Shown here one piece after another: positions 49,273 through 58,142 of a DNA stretch of 64,000 bases. The position numbers were made by a program, and so were the translations under genes. This stretch comes from Pseudomonadota bacterium (GTDB taxonomy: Bacteria; Pseudomonadota; Gammaproteobacteria; Burkholderiales; Burkholderiaceae_C), in assembly GCA_023442945.1 (NCBI GenBank), contig JAEZWW010000042.1, forward strand, positions 1 through 64,000, written 5' to 3'. The notes beneath the pieces were generated by a model. It was not told the DNA's origin and ran no database searches. It worked only from the letters and a program-made list of their open reading frames with translations. The first letter of the stretch is position 1. Every line of letters starts with the position of its first letter.

Positions 49273-50604
49273 ATGAAATTGGACGGGCCCAAGTCCTTGG
49301 ACGGCGTCAAAAACCGGCTGAAGACCTTTGTCACCGACATCACCGACTTCCCGGTGCTGCCGACGGCCGCCACGCTGTGGGAGCGCTTCCAGCAGGACCG
49401 GCTGGGGCTGACGGCCAGCTCGCTCACCTTCACCACCGTGCTGGCGCTGGTGCCGTTCTTCGCCGTGGTGCTGGCGGTGTTCACGGCATTTCCGCTTTTT
49501 TCCGAGATGAAGGGCGCGCTGGAGCAGTGGCTGATCGACAGCCTGATTCCCGCCAGCATCGCCAAAAACGTGCTGGACTACCTGACGCAGTTCGCCACCA
49601 AGGCGAGCGAGCTGGGCACTGTCGGCCTGGCGGTGCTGTTCGTCACGGCGCTGTCGTTGATGCTGACGATCGACCACACGCTCAATGCCATCTGGCGCGT
49701 CAGCGCGGCACGCCCGCTCGGCCAGCGCCTCTTGGTGTACTGGGCGGCGCTGACGCTGGGGCCGCTGGTGCTGGGCGGCAGCCTGGCCATCACGTCCTAC
49801 GTGGTCAGCCATTCGCGCGGGCTGATCCCGGTGCTGCCCGGCGGCATCAACCTCGCGCTGGACACGCTGCAGGCCGCCTTGATGGTCGGCGGGCTGACCC
49901 TGCTGTACCGCTTCGTGCCCAACACGCCCGTGAAGTGGAAGCACGCACTGGCGGGCGGCGTGTTCGTGGCGGTGTGCATCGGCCTGGCCAAGCAGATCCT
50001 CGGCTGGTACCTGTCGAGCATGCCGACGTATTCGCTGATCTACGGCGCGTTCGCCACGGTGCCGATCCTGCTGCTGTGGATCTACCTGTGCTGGTTGATC
50101 GTGCTGTTCGGCGCGGTGATCGCGGCGTACCTGCCCAGCCTGCTGTCGGGCGTGGCGCGGCGCAGCGGCGGCCCGGGCTGGGAATTTCAGCTGGCCGTGG
50201 AAGTGCTGCAGGCGCTGGCGCGCATGCGCGGCACGCCCACGCGTGGCCTCAAGCTGCCGCAGCTGGCCAGCCTGTTACGCGTCGACACCCTGCAACTCAG
50301 CCCGGTGATGGAGGCGCTGCAGTCGCTGGACTGGGTGGGGCAGTTGGCGACCGAACGCGACAACGAAGAACCGCGCCACGTGCTGCTGATCGAGCCGACC
50401 CAAGAACCCCTGCGCCCGCTGGTCGAGCGCCTGCTGCTGAAACCCGACCGCGCGCTGGACGCCTGGTGGCAGAACGACGGCGTGGCCAAACTGACCGTCG
50501 CCGATCTGCTGAACGTGCCCGCGCCGCACGTGGCGGACGCGCAGCCGGTGGGGCGAGACCGCGGTGTTTTCAAGAAAAAACGCGGCCCAGCCCTAGAGGA
50601 ATAA
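49273..50604 (+). CDS. YihY/BrkB family inner-membrane protein
   Basis: A 443-residue protein of the YihY/UPF0761 (virulence factor BrkB) family, six helices in the first 290 residues (SSLTFTTVLALVPFFAVVLAVF, GLAVLFVTALSLMLTIDHTLNAIW, ...) and a soluble C-terminal winged-helix-like region of about 150 residues. Formerly annotated ribonuclease BN; its function is unresolved. The final codons (Phe-Lys-Lys-Lys-Arg-Gly-Pro-Ala-Leu-Glu-Glu and stop) are encoded by a dispersed repeat copy, so the C-terminus was probably re-set by the repeat. Divergent from the DUF2069 gene with only a short gap. Confidence 0.85.
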   Translation: MKLDGPKSLDGVKNRLKTFVTDITDFPVLPTAATLWERFQQDRLGLTASSLTFTTVLALVPFFAVVLAVFTAFPLFSEMKGALEQWLIDSLIPASIAKNVLDYLTQFATKASELGTVGLAVLFVTALSLMLTIDHTLNAIWRVSAARPLGQRLLVYWAALTLGPLVLGGSLAITSYVVSHSRGLIPVLPGGINLALDTLQAALMVGGLTLLYRFVPNTPVKWKHALAGGVFVAVCIGLAKQILGWYLSSMPTYSLIYGAFATVPILLLWIYLCWLIVLFGAVIAAYLPSLLSGVARRSGGPGWEFQLAVEVLQALARMRGTPTRGLKLPQLASLLRVDTLQLSPVMEALQSLDWVGQLATERDNEEPRHVLLIEPTQEPLRPLVERLLLKPDRALDAWWQNDGVAKLTVADLLNVPAPHVADAQPVGRDRGVFKKKRGPALEE

Positions 50605-50632
50605 GCGCGACCAGCTATCAAAAAAGTAGCAT
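50568..50632 (-). repeat. Dispersed hairpin repeat, copy 19 (forms the YihY-type C-terminus)
   Basis: Plus strand TTTCAAGAAAAAACGCGGCC, CAGCCCTAGAGGAATAAGCG, CGACCAGCTAT-N7-GTAGC. The first 37 bases are translated as the end of the membrane protein. Confidence 0.82.
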
Positions 50633-50695
50633 TCTGGCGTTCGAACGGATCACCGCTTCACGCCGCGCGGGTCGGGCAACCTGCCCCGGCACCGT

Positions 50696-51502
50696 TCAAG
50701 CCGCCAGAAAGTCCCGCATCGCGAACAGCACCTCGTCCGGCGCTTCGGTCATCAGCGAATGACCAGCGTTGACTTCGACGATCTTGGCCAGGCGCGCGTG
50801 CTGGGCCAGCGCCTTGGCCGACTTGGGCGGCGTCATCTGGTCGTGCCGGCCCACCAGGAACAGGGTCGGGCAATGCACGGCGGCCATCGCCGTTTCGCCG
50901 TTCGCGTAGTCGTCGCAAGCCTTGAAGCCGGTGTAGAACACGTTCACCTTGGGGTTGCTGGCCAACACCCGGCGCATCAGCGCGCGCGAGCCACCGTACA
51001 GCCAGGTGCCCGGGCCGAAGGCAGAAGGCGGCGGTGCCAGCGTGCTGTGCGAAAAGTTGTTGACCATGGCGATCGCCTTTTCGGGCGCCTTGACCGCGCC
51101 TTCCAGCAGCGCCGGCGACACCTTCATCGGGAAGGCCGTGCCCACCATGACCAGGTGGCTGACGTGCGCTGGCGCGCGCGACGCGGCTTCCAGCGCGATC
51201 AGCGAACCAAAGCTGTGGCCGACCAATGCGGCCTGCTCCACGCCCACCGCGGCCAGCAGTGCCAGCACGGTATCGGCGGCCGATTCCACGGTCGCCGGCG
51301 GCTCGCCGCCGCTGCGGCCGTGGCCCGGCAGGTCAATGGCCAGCACGTTCCAGCCGTGGTTGGCCAGATACCGGCTTTGCAGGATCCAGACGCTGTGGTC
51401 GTTCAGCACGCCGTGGATGAACACCACCGTGGGCTTGGCGGCATCGAAGGTCTTGCCGCCGGTGTAGGCATAGAGCGGGGCGCCGTTGACTTGGGTGTGC
51501 AT
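50696..51502 (-). CDS. Alpha/beta hydrolase
   Basis: A 268-residue alpha/beta hydrolase: oxyanion loop FIHGVLNDHSVW, nucleophile elbow LVGHSFGSLIAL, acid in LVGRHDQMTPPKSA and base in NAGHSLMTEAPDEV. It has the form of small-molecule esterases and lipases, including polyester depolymerase-like and epoxide-ring enzymes; substrate unknown. No signal peptide. The start codon follows a GGAGAC ribosome site. It lies 16 bases downstream of the DUF4303-HEAT gene on the same strand. Confidence 0.83.
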   Translation of the reverse strand: MHTQVNGAPLYAYTGGKTFDAAKPTVVFIHGVLNDHSVWILQSRYLANHGWNVLAIDLPGHGRSGGEPPATVESAADTVLALLAAVGVEQAALVGHSFGSLIALEAASRAPAHVSHLVMVGTAFPMKVSPALLEGAVKAPEKAIAMVNNFSHSTLAPPPSAFGPGTWLYGGSRALMRRVLASNPKVNVFYTGFKACDDYANGETAMAAVHCPTLFLVGRHDQMTPPKSAKALAQHARLAKIVEVNAGHSLMTEAPDEVLFAMRDFLAA

Positions 51503-51518
51503 GCGAAGGGTCTCCGAA

Positions 51519-53012
51519 TCATTGAATCTGGGTGCTGGCGATGGTGGCCAGCTGTTGGGCAGCGTCTCTCGCCGCGTCTCGAACGCGCTGTGCGGAGTCG
51601 AGGCGCTCAGCTTCAGCAAGCGCGGGAAGTTGTGGAGCAGCGGCGGATTTCCATGCGCGCAACGCTCGGGCCGCGAGGTATCGCACCGTCTCATCTTCGT
51701 CACAGCGCAAAGCATGCGCCATCGCCTGGGGGATTCGCTGGGCGATGTCAGGTTCGGACATCGGGCACCCCAGAACATCGGCGGCATGGCGTCGGATCAA
51801 AGGGAACGCGCTGCCGAGGCCACGCAGTGCCTCTGTGACGTCTCGTGCGCGGAGAACGCACGGGACAGAGCGCAAGCACTCGTCAAGCTGAACGCCAAGC
51901 CGAGGGAGCAGTCGAAGCGCTTGCTCAAGTGGTCGATAGTCGAGGATGGGTCGTGCCAAGCGTTCTTCACTGTGCCAGTCCAGATAAGGGTAGGTAAGGC
52001 CGTCAACCACCATCTCGTCGGACACCAAGGGCGTGGCTGCCATGGCTTGATCCAACAACCACGCGCTGTCGCCACGCTGGCCCAGCGCACGGGCACTCCA
52101 TGCGAGGGCCTTGGTGTCGCCCTCGTTGTGCAGAACTTTTCTTCGAAGCGCATGGAGCACCTCGTTGTCGACGTAGTCTGTTTGCGCGAGCATGAAAGCC
52201 GGTGCGGCGTCGTCAGGGTGAGCCCTGAGTTGGGCCACCAGAGTCGCCGCGACCAGTGGGCCATCCATCCGCCTCAAGGCCGACTGCGCTGCTTCACGCT
52301 GCTCTTCGGCCAGCGCGGCGTCCAAGCCCAAGTCTGGCGCTGCTTGGCCCATCACGCACGCTACGTGGTAGCGAACTTGATCCTTCAGACCGAGGGTCTG
52401 CACCCGGCGTGCTTCCGTGCGCCACCGGTCCAGCCGGAAGAACAGCCTGGCGAAGCGAGCTGGCCCGACGCAAAGGCGCAATAGGCGCGCTGACTCCTCT
52501 GCCGTTGTATCACCGTCGTAGCCGATGACCAGCACGACCACATCCTCCGCGACGCCTGCAGAGAGGCGACCGTGCCGCAGTGCGCGCCGCAGCCGCCGTG
52601 CCACCCGTACCAAGACCAGGGCCAGCGCAGCGCTCAGTCTGGCTTCTTGTGCCGGTGAAGCGAGCAGCCACAGGCGATGAATCTCTTGCGCAAGCGCCTC
52701 GATCTCCGGATGGTGCCGCCCTTCGTCGAAGGCATGCCACCGCCAATCGGGAGGACTCCAGCGAGGGCAACTGGTTGTTCCGCTCCAGCGCTCGCTGGAA
52801 TCCGTGCCCGGAAAATCTTCGTTCAGTGCTTGCTCGGAGTTGGCGGACAGGCAGGGTGGGGAGCACGCGTCGTCGTGGAGCGACCAGCCGTAAATCGCGA
52901 AGGCATAGAAAAGCTCACCGGGGTGTGCGTCAACAAACGCTTGTAAATCGCTCCACCAAACGTCGAACAGGGTCTGCTCGACGGCTCTCCAGTGCAGCGC
53001 GGAAGAAGGCAT
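51519..53012 (-). CDS. DUF4303-HEAT repeat protein (candidate immunity-type)
   Basis: A 497-residue protein with an N-terminal DUF4303-like domain (1-125; LFDVWWSDLQAFVDAHPGELFYAFAIYG and RWSPPDWRWHAFDE). DUF4303 belongs to the families often found as immunity proteins of polymorphic toxins. The rest is an alpha-helical HEAT-type repeat array, clearest at the C-terminus (RRHAADVLGCPMSE..., ETVRYLAARALRAWKSAAAPQ). No toxin is visible beside it, so it is an orphan. Base composition is slightly less G/C-biased than its neighbours. Function inferred only from domain class. Confidence 0.6.
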   Translation of the reverse strand: MPSSALHWRAVEQTLFDVWWSDLQAFVDAHPGELFYAFAIYGWSLHDDACSPPCLSANSEQALNEDFPGTDSSERWSGTTSCPRWSPPDWRWHAFDEGRHHPEIEALAQEIHRLWLLASPAQEARLSAALALVLVRVARRLRRALRHGRLSAGVAEDVVVLVIGYDGDTTAEESARLLRLCVGPARFARLFFRLDRWRTEARRVQTLGLKDQVRYHVACVMGQAAPDLGLDAALAEEQREAAQSALRRMDGPLVAATLVAQLRAHPDDAAPAFMLAQTDYVDNEVLHALRRKVLHNEGDTKALAWSARALGQRGDSAWLLDQAMAATPLVSDEMVVDGLTYPYLDWHSEERLARPILDYRPLEQALRLLPRLGVQLDECLRSVPCVLRARDVTEALRGLGSAFPLIRRHAADVLGCPMSEPDIAQRIPQAMAHALRCDEDETVRYLAARALRAWKSAAAPQLPALAEAERLDSAQRVRDAARDAAQQLATIASTQIQ

Positions 53013-53035
53013 GCGTCAACTCGTCCGCGTCAAGC

Positions 53036-54343
53036 TCACGCCGCCCTTTCGGCCGCCTTCAGCGCGCGCTTGAGGTCGTCGATTAAATCGTCCGCATCTT
53101 CCAGCCCGATCGACAGGCGGATGGTGCCGGGGCCGATGCCGGCGCCGGCCAGGGCCTCGTCGCTCATGCGGAAGTGGGTGGTGCTGGCCGGGTGGATGAC
53201 CAGGCTGCGGCAGTCGCCGACGTTGGCGAGGTGGCTGAAGATCTTGAGCGTCTCGATGAACTTCTTGCCTTGTTCGCGCGAGCCTTTGATGTCGAAGCTG
53301 AAGACGCTGCCCGCGCCCTTTGCGCCGTGCTTGAGCAGGTGGTTCGCCAGCGCGTGGCTGGGGTGCGATTCGAGCAGGGGGTGGCCCACTTTTTGCACGA
53401 ACGGGTGTTCGGCCAGGAAGTGCACCAACTTTTCGGTGTTGGCGATGTGCTTTTCCATGCGCAGCGGCAGGGTTTCGATGCCTTGCAGGATCAGCCATGC
53501 GCTGTGCGGGCTGAGGCAGGCGCCAAAGTCGCGCAGGCCTTCGCGGCGTGCGCGCAGCAGGAAGGCGCCGACGGTGCTTTCCTCGCTGAACACCATGTTG
53601 TGGAAGCCGTCGTAGGCTTCGGTCAACTCGGTAAATTTCCCGCTCTTGTCCCAGTCGAAGCTGCCGCCGTCGACCACGATGCCGCCGATCACCGTGCCGT
53701 GGCCGGAAAGGAACTTGGTGGCCGAGTGGTAGACCAGGTCGGCCCCATGGTCAAAGGGCTTGAGCAGGTAGGGCGTGGTGAAGGTGGAGTCGACCAGCAG
53801 CGGCACACCGGCGTCGTGGGCGATCTGGCTGACGGCCGGGATGTCCAACACGTCCAGCCCGGGGTTGCCCACGGTTTCGCCAAACAGCAGCTTGGTGTTG
53901 GGGCGGATGGCGCCTTTCCAGCCGTCGATGTCACCCGGCTGGACAAACGTGGTCTCGATCCCGAAGCGCCGCATCGTGTAATGCAGCAGGTTCTGGCTGC
54001 CGCCATACAGCGCCGTGCTGGCCACGATGTGGCTGCCCGCGCCCATCAGGGTGGCCACCGTGAGGTGCAGCGCGGCCTGGCCGCTGGCGGTGGTGATGGC
54101 GCCGATGCCGCCTTCCAGCGCCGACACGCGCTGTTCCAGCACCGCGTTGGTCGGGTTGCTGATGCGGCTGTAGACGTGGCCCGAACGTTCCAAGTTGAAC
54201 AGCGCGGCCGCGTGGTCGCTCGATTCAAAGACGAAGGACGTCGACAGGTGGATCGGCACGGCACGGGCGCCCGTGGTGGGGTCGGGCGCGGCGCCGGCGT
54301 GCAGCGCGAGTGTGTCAAAGCCAGGGTCGGCGTAGCCGGACAT
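53036..54343 (-). CDS. metY: O-acetylhomoserine aminocarboxypropyltransferase (MetY)
   Basis: PLP-dependent sulfhydrylase of 435 residues, the length of MetY, making homocysteine from O-acetylhomoserine and sulfide. PLP lysine K210 in DLVYHSATKFLSGHG; YSRISNPTNAVLEQR binds the cofactor phosphate of the partner subunit; GASGQAAL-like motif ASGQAALHL; C-terminal RLSIGLEDADDLIDDL. The Met/Cys gamma family also contains cystathionine lyases, but the length and the insert before the C-terminus favour MetY. Divergent from a CBS protein gene. Confidence 0.93.
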   Translation of the reverse strand: MSGYADPGFDTLALHAGAAPDPTTGARAVPIHLSTSFVFESSDHAAALFNLERSGHVYSRISNPTNAVLEQRVSALEGGIGAITTASGQAALHLTVATLMGAGSHIVASTALYGGSQNLLHYTMRRFGIETTFVQPGDIDGWKGAIRPNTKLLFGETVGNPGLDVLDIPAVSQIAHDAGVPLLVDSTFTTPYLLKPFDHGADLVYHSATKFLSGHGTVIGGIVVDGGSFDWDKSGKFTELTEAYDGFHNMVFSEESTVGAFLLRARREGLRDFGACLSPHSAWLILQGIETLPLRMEKHIANTEKLVHFLAEHPFVQKVGHPLLESHPSHALANHLLKHGAKGAGSVFSFDIKGSREQGKKFIETLKIFSHLANVGDCRSLVIHPASTTHFRMSDEALAGAGIGPGTIRLSIGLEDADDLIDDLKRALKAAERAA

Positions 54344-54449
54344 GGCATCTCCTCAGGTGGTGTGTGGCCAATGGCCGGGACGGTCGATACGCAGATTGTG
54401 GGCTATATTCCCCAGCACCTGTCGCCTGCGCGCGACAGCGGAGCTTTAC

Positions 54450-54914
54450 ATGAAAGTCAGCGACATTCTGCGTCTGAAGGGCAACGTTCTCTACACGATC
54501 ACGCCCGAAGACAGCCTGGCGGACGCCGCCCAACTGATGGCCGAGCGCGATATCGGCTCGCTCGTTGTGATGTCGCACGGGCGCGTGGTGGGCATTTTGA
54601 CCTTCCGCGAGGTGATCCAGGCCGCTGTGAAGAATGGCGGCAGCTTTGGCACCACCACGGTCTACCGCGCCATGGATGCGGGCCCGCTGATCTGCACCAT
54701 GGAAACCGAGATGGACGAGGTGCGGCGCATGATGCTGGACCGCCACGCGCGTTACTTGCCGGTGATCGACAACCGCCAGCTGATGGGCGTGATCAGTTTC
54801 TACGACGTGGCCAAGGCGGTGGTGGACAGCCAGAAGTTTGAAAACCAGATGCTCAAGGCCTACATCCGCGACTGGCCGGAAGAAGACGGCAAGACCGACA
54901 CCGACTTTCCCTGA
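54450..54914 (+). CDS. CBS-domain protein
   Basis: A 154-residue protein made of two CBS motifs (about 8-60 and 78-130; VYTITPEDSLADAAQLMAERDIGSLVV and LICTMETEMDEVRRMMLDRHARYLPVID). Tandem CBS pairs bind adenine nucleotides and act as energy sensors or regulators of partner proteins. No partner domain is fused. It precedes aroC by 54 bases and may be in the same transcript. Confidence 0.88.
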   Translation: MKVSDILRLKGNVLYTITPEDSLADAAQLMAERDIGSLVVMSHGRVVGILTFREVIQAAVKNGGSFGTTTVYRAMDAGPLICTMETEMDEVRRMMLDRHARYLPVIDNRQLMGVISFYDVAKAVVDSQKFENQMLKAYIRDWPEEDGKTDTDFP

Positions 54915-54968
54915 GCGCACCCGCCCGGCGCCCCCGCAGGCGCATCGCCGCTTAGCGATAATCGCTGC

Positions 54969-56045
54969 ATGAGCGGCAATACCCTCGGCACCTTGTTTGC
55001 CGTCACGAATTTTGGCGAATCCCATGGTCCGGCCATCGGCTGCGTGATCGACGGCTGCCCGCCCGGCATGGCCTTGTCGGAGGCCGACATTCAACCCGAG
55101 CTGGACCGGCGCCGCCCGGGCACCAGCAAGTTCGTCACCCAGCGCAACGAGCCGGACCAGGTTGAGATCCTCTCGGGCGTGTACCAGGGCAAGACGACCG
55201 GCACGCCGATCTGCCTGCTGATCCGCAACACCGACCAGCGCAGCAAGGACTACGGCGACATCGCCCAGACCTTCCGCCCCGGCCACGCCGACTACACCTA
55301 TTGGCGCAAGTACGGCATTCGCGACCCGCGCGGTGGTGGCCGATCGTCGGCACGGTTGACCGCGCCGACCGTGGCGGCGGGCGCCGTGGCGCGCAAATGG
55401 CTGTACGAGAAGTACGGCACCACCTTCAAAGGCTGCATGACGCAGGTCGGCGAACTGGCGATCGGCTTCGACGGCTGGGAGCATGTGCAGGGCAACCCCT
55501 TCTTCGCCCCCGTGGCCGACGTGACGGCCATCGAGGACTACATGAACACGCTGCGCAAGTCGGGCGACTCGTGCGGCGCGCGCCTGCGTGTAACGGCGCA
55601 GCACGTGCCGGTCGGTTTGGGCGAGCCGCTGTACGACCGCCTGGACGCCGACATCGCCAAAGCCATGATGGGGCTGAACGCCGTGAAGGGTGTGGAAATT
55701 GGCGACGGCTTTGCCAGCGTCGAGCACAAGGGCAGCATGCACGGCGACACGATCCTGCCGGGCGGCCAGTTCGAGACCAACCACGACGGCGGCGTGCTGG
55801 GCGGCATCAGCAACGGGCAGGACCTGGAAGTGGCGGTGGCGATCAAGCCGACCAGTTCCATCCTGGTGCCGCGCGCGTCCGTGAACACCGCGGACGAGCC
55901 GGTCGAGCTGATCACCAAAGGCCGCCACGACCCGTGCGTGGGCATCCGCGCCACGCCCATTCTGGAAGCTTTGTTGGCGCTGGTGGTGATGGAGCACGCC
56001 CTGCGTCAGCGCGCACAGGGGGCGGATGTCGCGCAACCCAATTAG
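54969..56045 (+). CDS. aroC: Chorismate synthase
   Basis: Last common step of aromatic amino acid synthesis: converts 5-enolpyruvylshikimate-3-phosphate to chorismate using reduced FMN. 358 residues, a normal length. Conserved segments: FGESHGPAIGCVIDGCPPG, FRPGHADYTYWRKYGIRDPRGGGRSSARLTA and GGISNGQDLEVAVAIKPTSS. Repeat copy 20 begins within a few bases of the stop codon. The gene is upstream of a kinase in the same direction, but the repeat and 63-base gap argue for separate expression. Confidence 0.96.
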   Translation: MSGNTLGTLFAVTNFGESHGPAIGCVIDGCPPGMALSEADIQPELDRRRPGTSKFVTQRNEPDQVEILSGVYQGKTTGTPICLLIRNTDQRSKDYGDIAQTFRPGHADYTYWRKYGIRDPRGGGRSSARLTAPTVAAGAVARKWLYEKYGTTFKGCMTQVGELAIGFDGWEHVQGNPFFAPVADVTAIEDYMNTLRKSGDSCGARLRVTAQHVPVGLGEPLYDRLDADIAKAMMGLNAVKGVEIGDGFASVEHKGSMHGDTILPGGQFETNHDGGVLGGISNGQDLEVAVAIKPTSSILVPRASVNTADEPVELITKGRHDPCVGIRATPILEALLALVVMEHALRQRAQGADVAQPN

Positions 56046-56046
56046 T

Positions 56047-56107
56047 ATTCAAATCAGCCACCAGCGTAGCGTCCATCTGCGCGGATAGCTATTAAATTCG
56101 TAGTATC
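56047..56107 (-). repeat. Dispersed hairpin repeat, copy 20 (intergenic)
   Basis: Plus strand TATTCAAATCAGCCACCAGCG, TAGCGTCCATCTGCGCGGATA, GCTAT-N7-GTAGT. Full length; fills the gap between aroC and the histidine kinase and reaches the base before the kinase start codon. Confidence 0.78.
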
Positions 56108-56108
56108 G

Positions 56109-57557
56109 ATGCCGGAAACATTGCCCCAGCCAGCCGGCATGTCGCCCGCTCAGGCCGTTGAAGCGGATTGGGCTGAAGCAGCGTCGTTCAACGTCTTCTT
56201 CTCTGGCATGCGCGGCGCGCACTTTACAGCGCTTGCCATGGCGGCAACGCTGATCATGCTGTCGTATGAGCATGCGCCCAACGCGGTCATTCTGGTGTGG
56301 GCGGCGCTGGCGCTGGCGGACGTGGCCTGGCGCACGCGGGCGCGGCGACACCACGAATACCTGGTGCGGGAACGCTCGATCCAGGAGCAATTGGCATTCG
56401 GCCGCAAGCAGACGCCCCTGTGGGTGTTTAACGGCATGTTCTGGGGGCTGACCCCGGTCTGCCTGTTTGGGTATTTGCCGCCTTCAACCGCCTTGGTGGC
56501 CTGGCTGCCGATCGTGGCGGGCGGCATTGGCCGAATGGCTTTCCTGGCGCCGCATTTGCCATCGGCGAGACTCTATTTGAAGGTCTTCGCGGGGTGCTTG
56601 GCCTTGAGCGTCGCCGTCGGATTGGCCACCGGGCTGTACAACCCGCTGGGTGCGCAACGGTGGTGGATGCTGCTCGTCCTGGTCGGTTATGTGGTTTGGC
56701 TGGCGCGACTGATTCGAGCTCACCATGCGCGGCACGCGCAAAACATCGATTTGCTCTACCAGAACCAGTTGCTCATCCAGTCACTGCGCGAGCAAACGCG
56801 CGTGGCCAAAAGCGCCGCAGAGTTCCGCACGCGCTTTCTTGCCGGTGCTGCGCATGATCTGAAGCAGCCCATCAGCGCCCTGGGAATCTACGCTGAATGG
56901 CTGGGCACGGAGCCCCACTTGGTTGATGAGTTGGCGCCCAAGATCCTGCAGGCGACGCAGGCCGTCAACACCTTGTTCGATTCCCTGTTCGATCTGGCGA
57001 AGCTCGACGTGGAGCACCTTCAGGTCGACATGAGGACGGTCGACCTCACCGCACTGATGAACGACCTGCAAGTACAGTTCCGCCCATTGGCGGTGCAAAA
57101 AGGGCTGACCCTGCGTGTGCGGCCGATCAGCGGATCGGTCGTGACCGACTCCATCGTGTTGCGAAGGATTTTAGGCAACCTGATTTCAAACGCCATTCGC
57201 TACACCGCGCAGGGCGGCGTGCTGGTGGGTGTGCGCCGGCGCCATGGCTTTTTGTTGTTTGAGGTGTGGGACACCGGCATCGGGATCGCTGCAGACCAGC
57301 ACGCCCACATTTTTGGCGAGTTCTACAAAGTCAAGCACAGTGGCGGCACCGAGGACGGCTTCGGCCTCGGCCTGGCGTTGGTGCGCCGGCTGACGGCTTT
57401 GATGGGTTACCCTATCACACTGCGATCGCGCCTTGCACGGGGAACGGTGTTTCGGGTGCGGGTGCCACTGCACCCTACCGCACCCTACAGCCCGAATTTC
57501 ACTGGTTCAGCAAACCATGACGCCGCGCGAAATGCAGTGTCTGCGTCCGGGACTTAA
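56109..57557 (+). CDS. Membrane-bound histidine kinase
   Basis: A 482-residue sensor kinase. The N-terminal half has six probable membrane helices (ALAMAATLIMLSY, VILVWAALALADVAW, WVFNGMFWGLTPVCLFGYLP, LVAWLPIVAGGIG, VFAGCLALSVAVGLATGLY, WWMLLVLVGYVVWLARL). H box AAHDLKQPISALGIYAEWL, N box NLISNAIRYT, G boxes DTGIGI and FGLGLALVRRL. The last ~25 residues run past the normal kinase end into the convergent response regulator gene (59-bp overlap). Probable partner is that LuxR-type regulator. Ligand unknown. Confidence 0.85.
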   Translation: MPETLPQPAGMSPAQAVEADWAEAASFNVFFSGMRGAHFTALAMAATLIMLSYEHAPNAVILVWAALALADVAWRTRARRHHEYLVRERSIQEQLAFGRKQTPLWVFNGMFWGLTPVCLFGYLPPSTALVAWLPIVAGGIGRMAFLAPHLPSARLYLKVFAGCLALSVAVGLATGLYNPLGAQRWWMLLVLVGYVVWLARLIRAHHARHAQNIDLLYQNQLLIQSLREQTRVAKSAAEFRTRFLAGAAHDLKQPISALGIYAEWLGTEPHLVDELAPKILQATQAVNTLFDSLFDLAKLDVEHLQVDMRTVDLTALMNDLQVQFRPLAVQKGLTLRVRPISGSVVTDSIVLRRILGNLISNAIRYTAQGGVLVGVRRRHGFLLFEVWDTGIGIAADQHAHIFGEFYKVKHSGGTEDGFGLGLALVRRLTALMGYPITLRSRLARGTVFRVRVPLHPTAPYSPNFTGSANHDAARNAVSASGT

Positions 57558-58110
57558 CGCCGAGGCGCCGGAACAGGCGCCACAGATGGACCTTAACGGT
57601 GTGTTCGCTGATACCGAGCTGATCCGCGATTTCGCGGTTCGAAAGCCCTTGGTCGAGCATGACGATCAACTGCTTCTGGCGCTTGGACAAGCGGGCATCG
57701 AACCCGAGTTCACCCGTGCTTTCGTCCAATTCGCCGAGCTGGCTGTCGATGACCATCATCGAACGCAGCGCAGCGGTGATCTCACCCGCACCGGCGGATT
57801 TTTCGATGTAGGCGTCCGCGCCCGCCGCACGACACCACTCTTCGGCGTCCTCAGCAGGTGAAGCGGAAATCACGACCAAAGGCACGTCCGGAAACTGTGC
57901 CTTCAGGTACTTGACGCCAGAGACACCCACGGTGTCGGGAAGCTTCAGGTCCAGACAAAAAAACTCGGGCTCCCCGCGTTCAGCTACTTCGCGCTCAATG
58001 GTGGACAGTTGTGACAGCTCAACCACCTCAATACCGGGCCTGACACGGCGCAGCAACATGACCACCGCTTCGCGCATCAGTGGGTGGTCATCAATCACAT
58101 AGACAGTCAA
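57499..58110 (-). CDS. LuxR/NarL-type response regulator
   Basis: A 203-residue response regulator: receiver with phosphoacceptor D54 (FCLDLKLPDT), conserved DDHPLMRE, and a C-terminal LuxR helix-turn-helix (LSKRQKQLIVMLDQGLSNREIADQLGISEHTVKVHLWRLFRRLG). Convergent with the histidine kinase, sharing 59 bases at their 3' ends, so the two are probably cognate but separately transcribed. Two direct repeats of 10 bases lie upstream of its start and may be its own binding sites. Confidence 0.87.
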   Translation of the reverse strand: MTVYVIDDHPLMREAVVMLLRRVRPGIEVVELSQLSTIEREVAERGEPEFFCLDLKLPDTVGVSGVKYLKAQFPDVPLVVISASPAEDAEEWCRAAGADAYIEKSAGAGEITAALRSMMVIDSQLGELDESTGELGFDARLSKRQKQLIVMLDQGLSNREIADQLGISEHTVKVHLWRLFRRLGVKSRTQTLHFARRHGLLNQ

Positions 58111-58142
58111 TCTCCGCGCTCCTGCGCTCCCTTATTTTGGGA

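Noticed and set aside
54969..57557. aroC and histidine kinase as one operon
   Set aside because: A full repeat copy fills the 63-base gap; no functional link, and no ribosome-coupled spacing.
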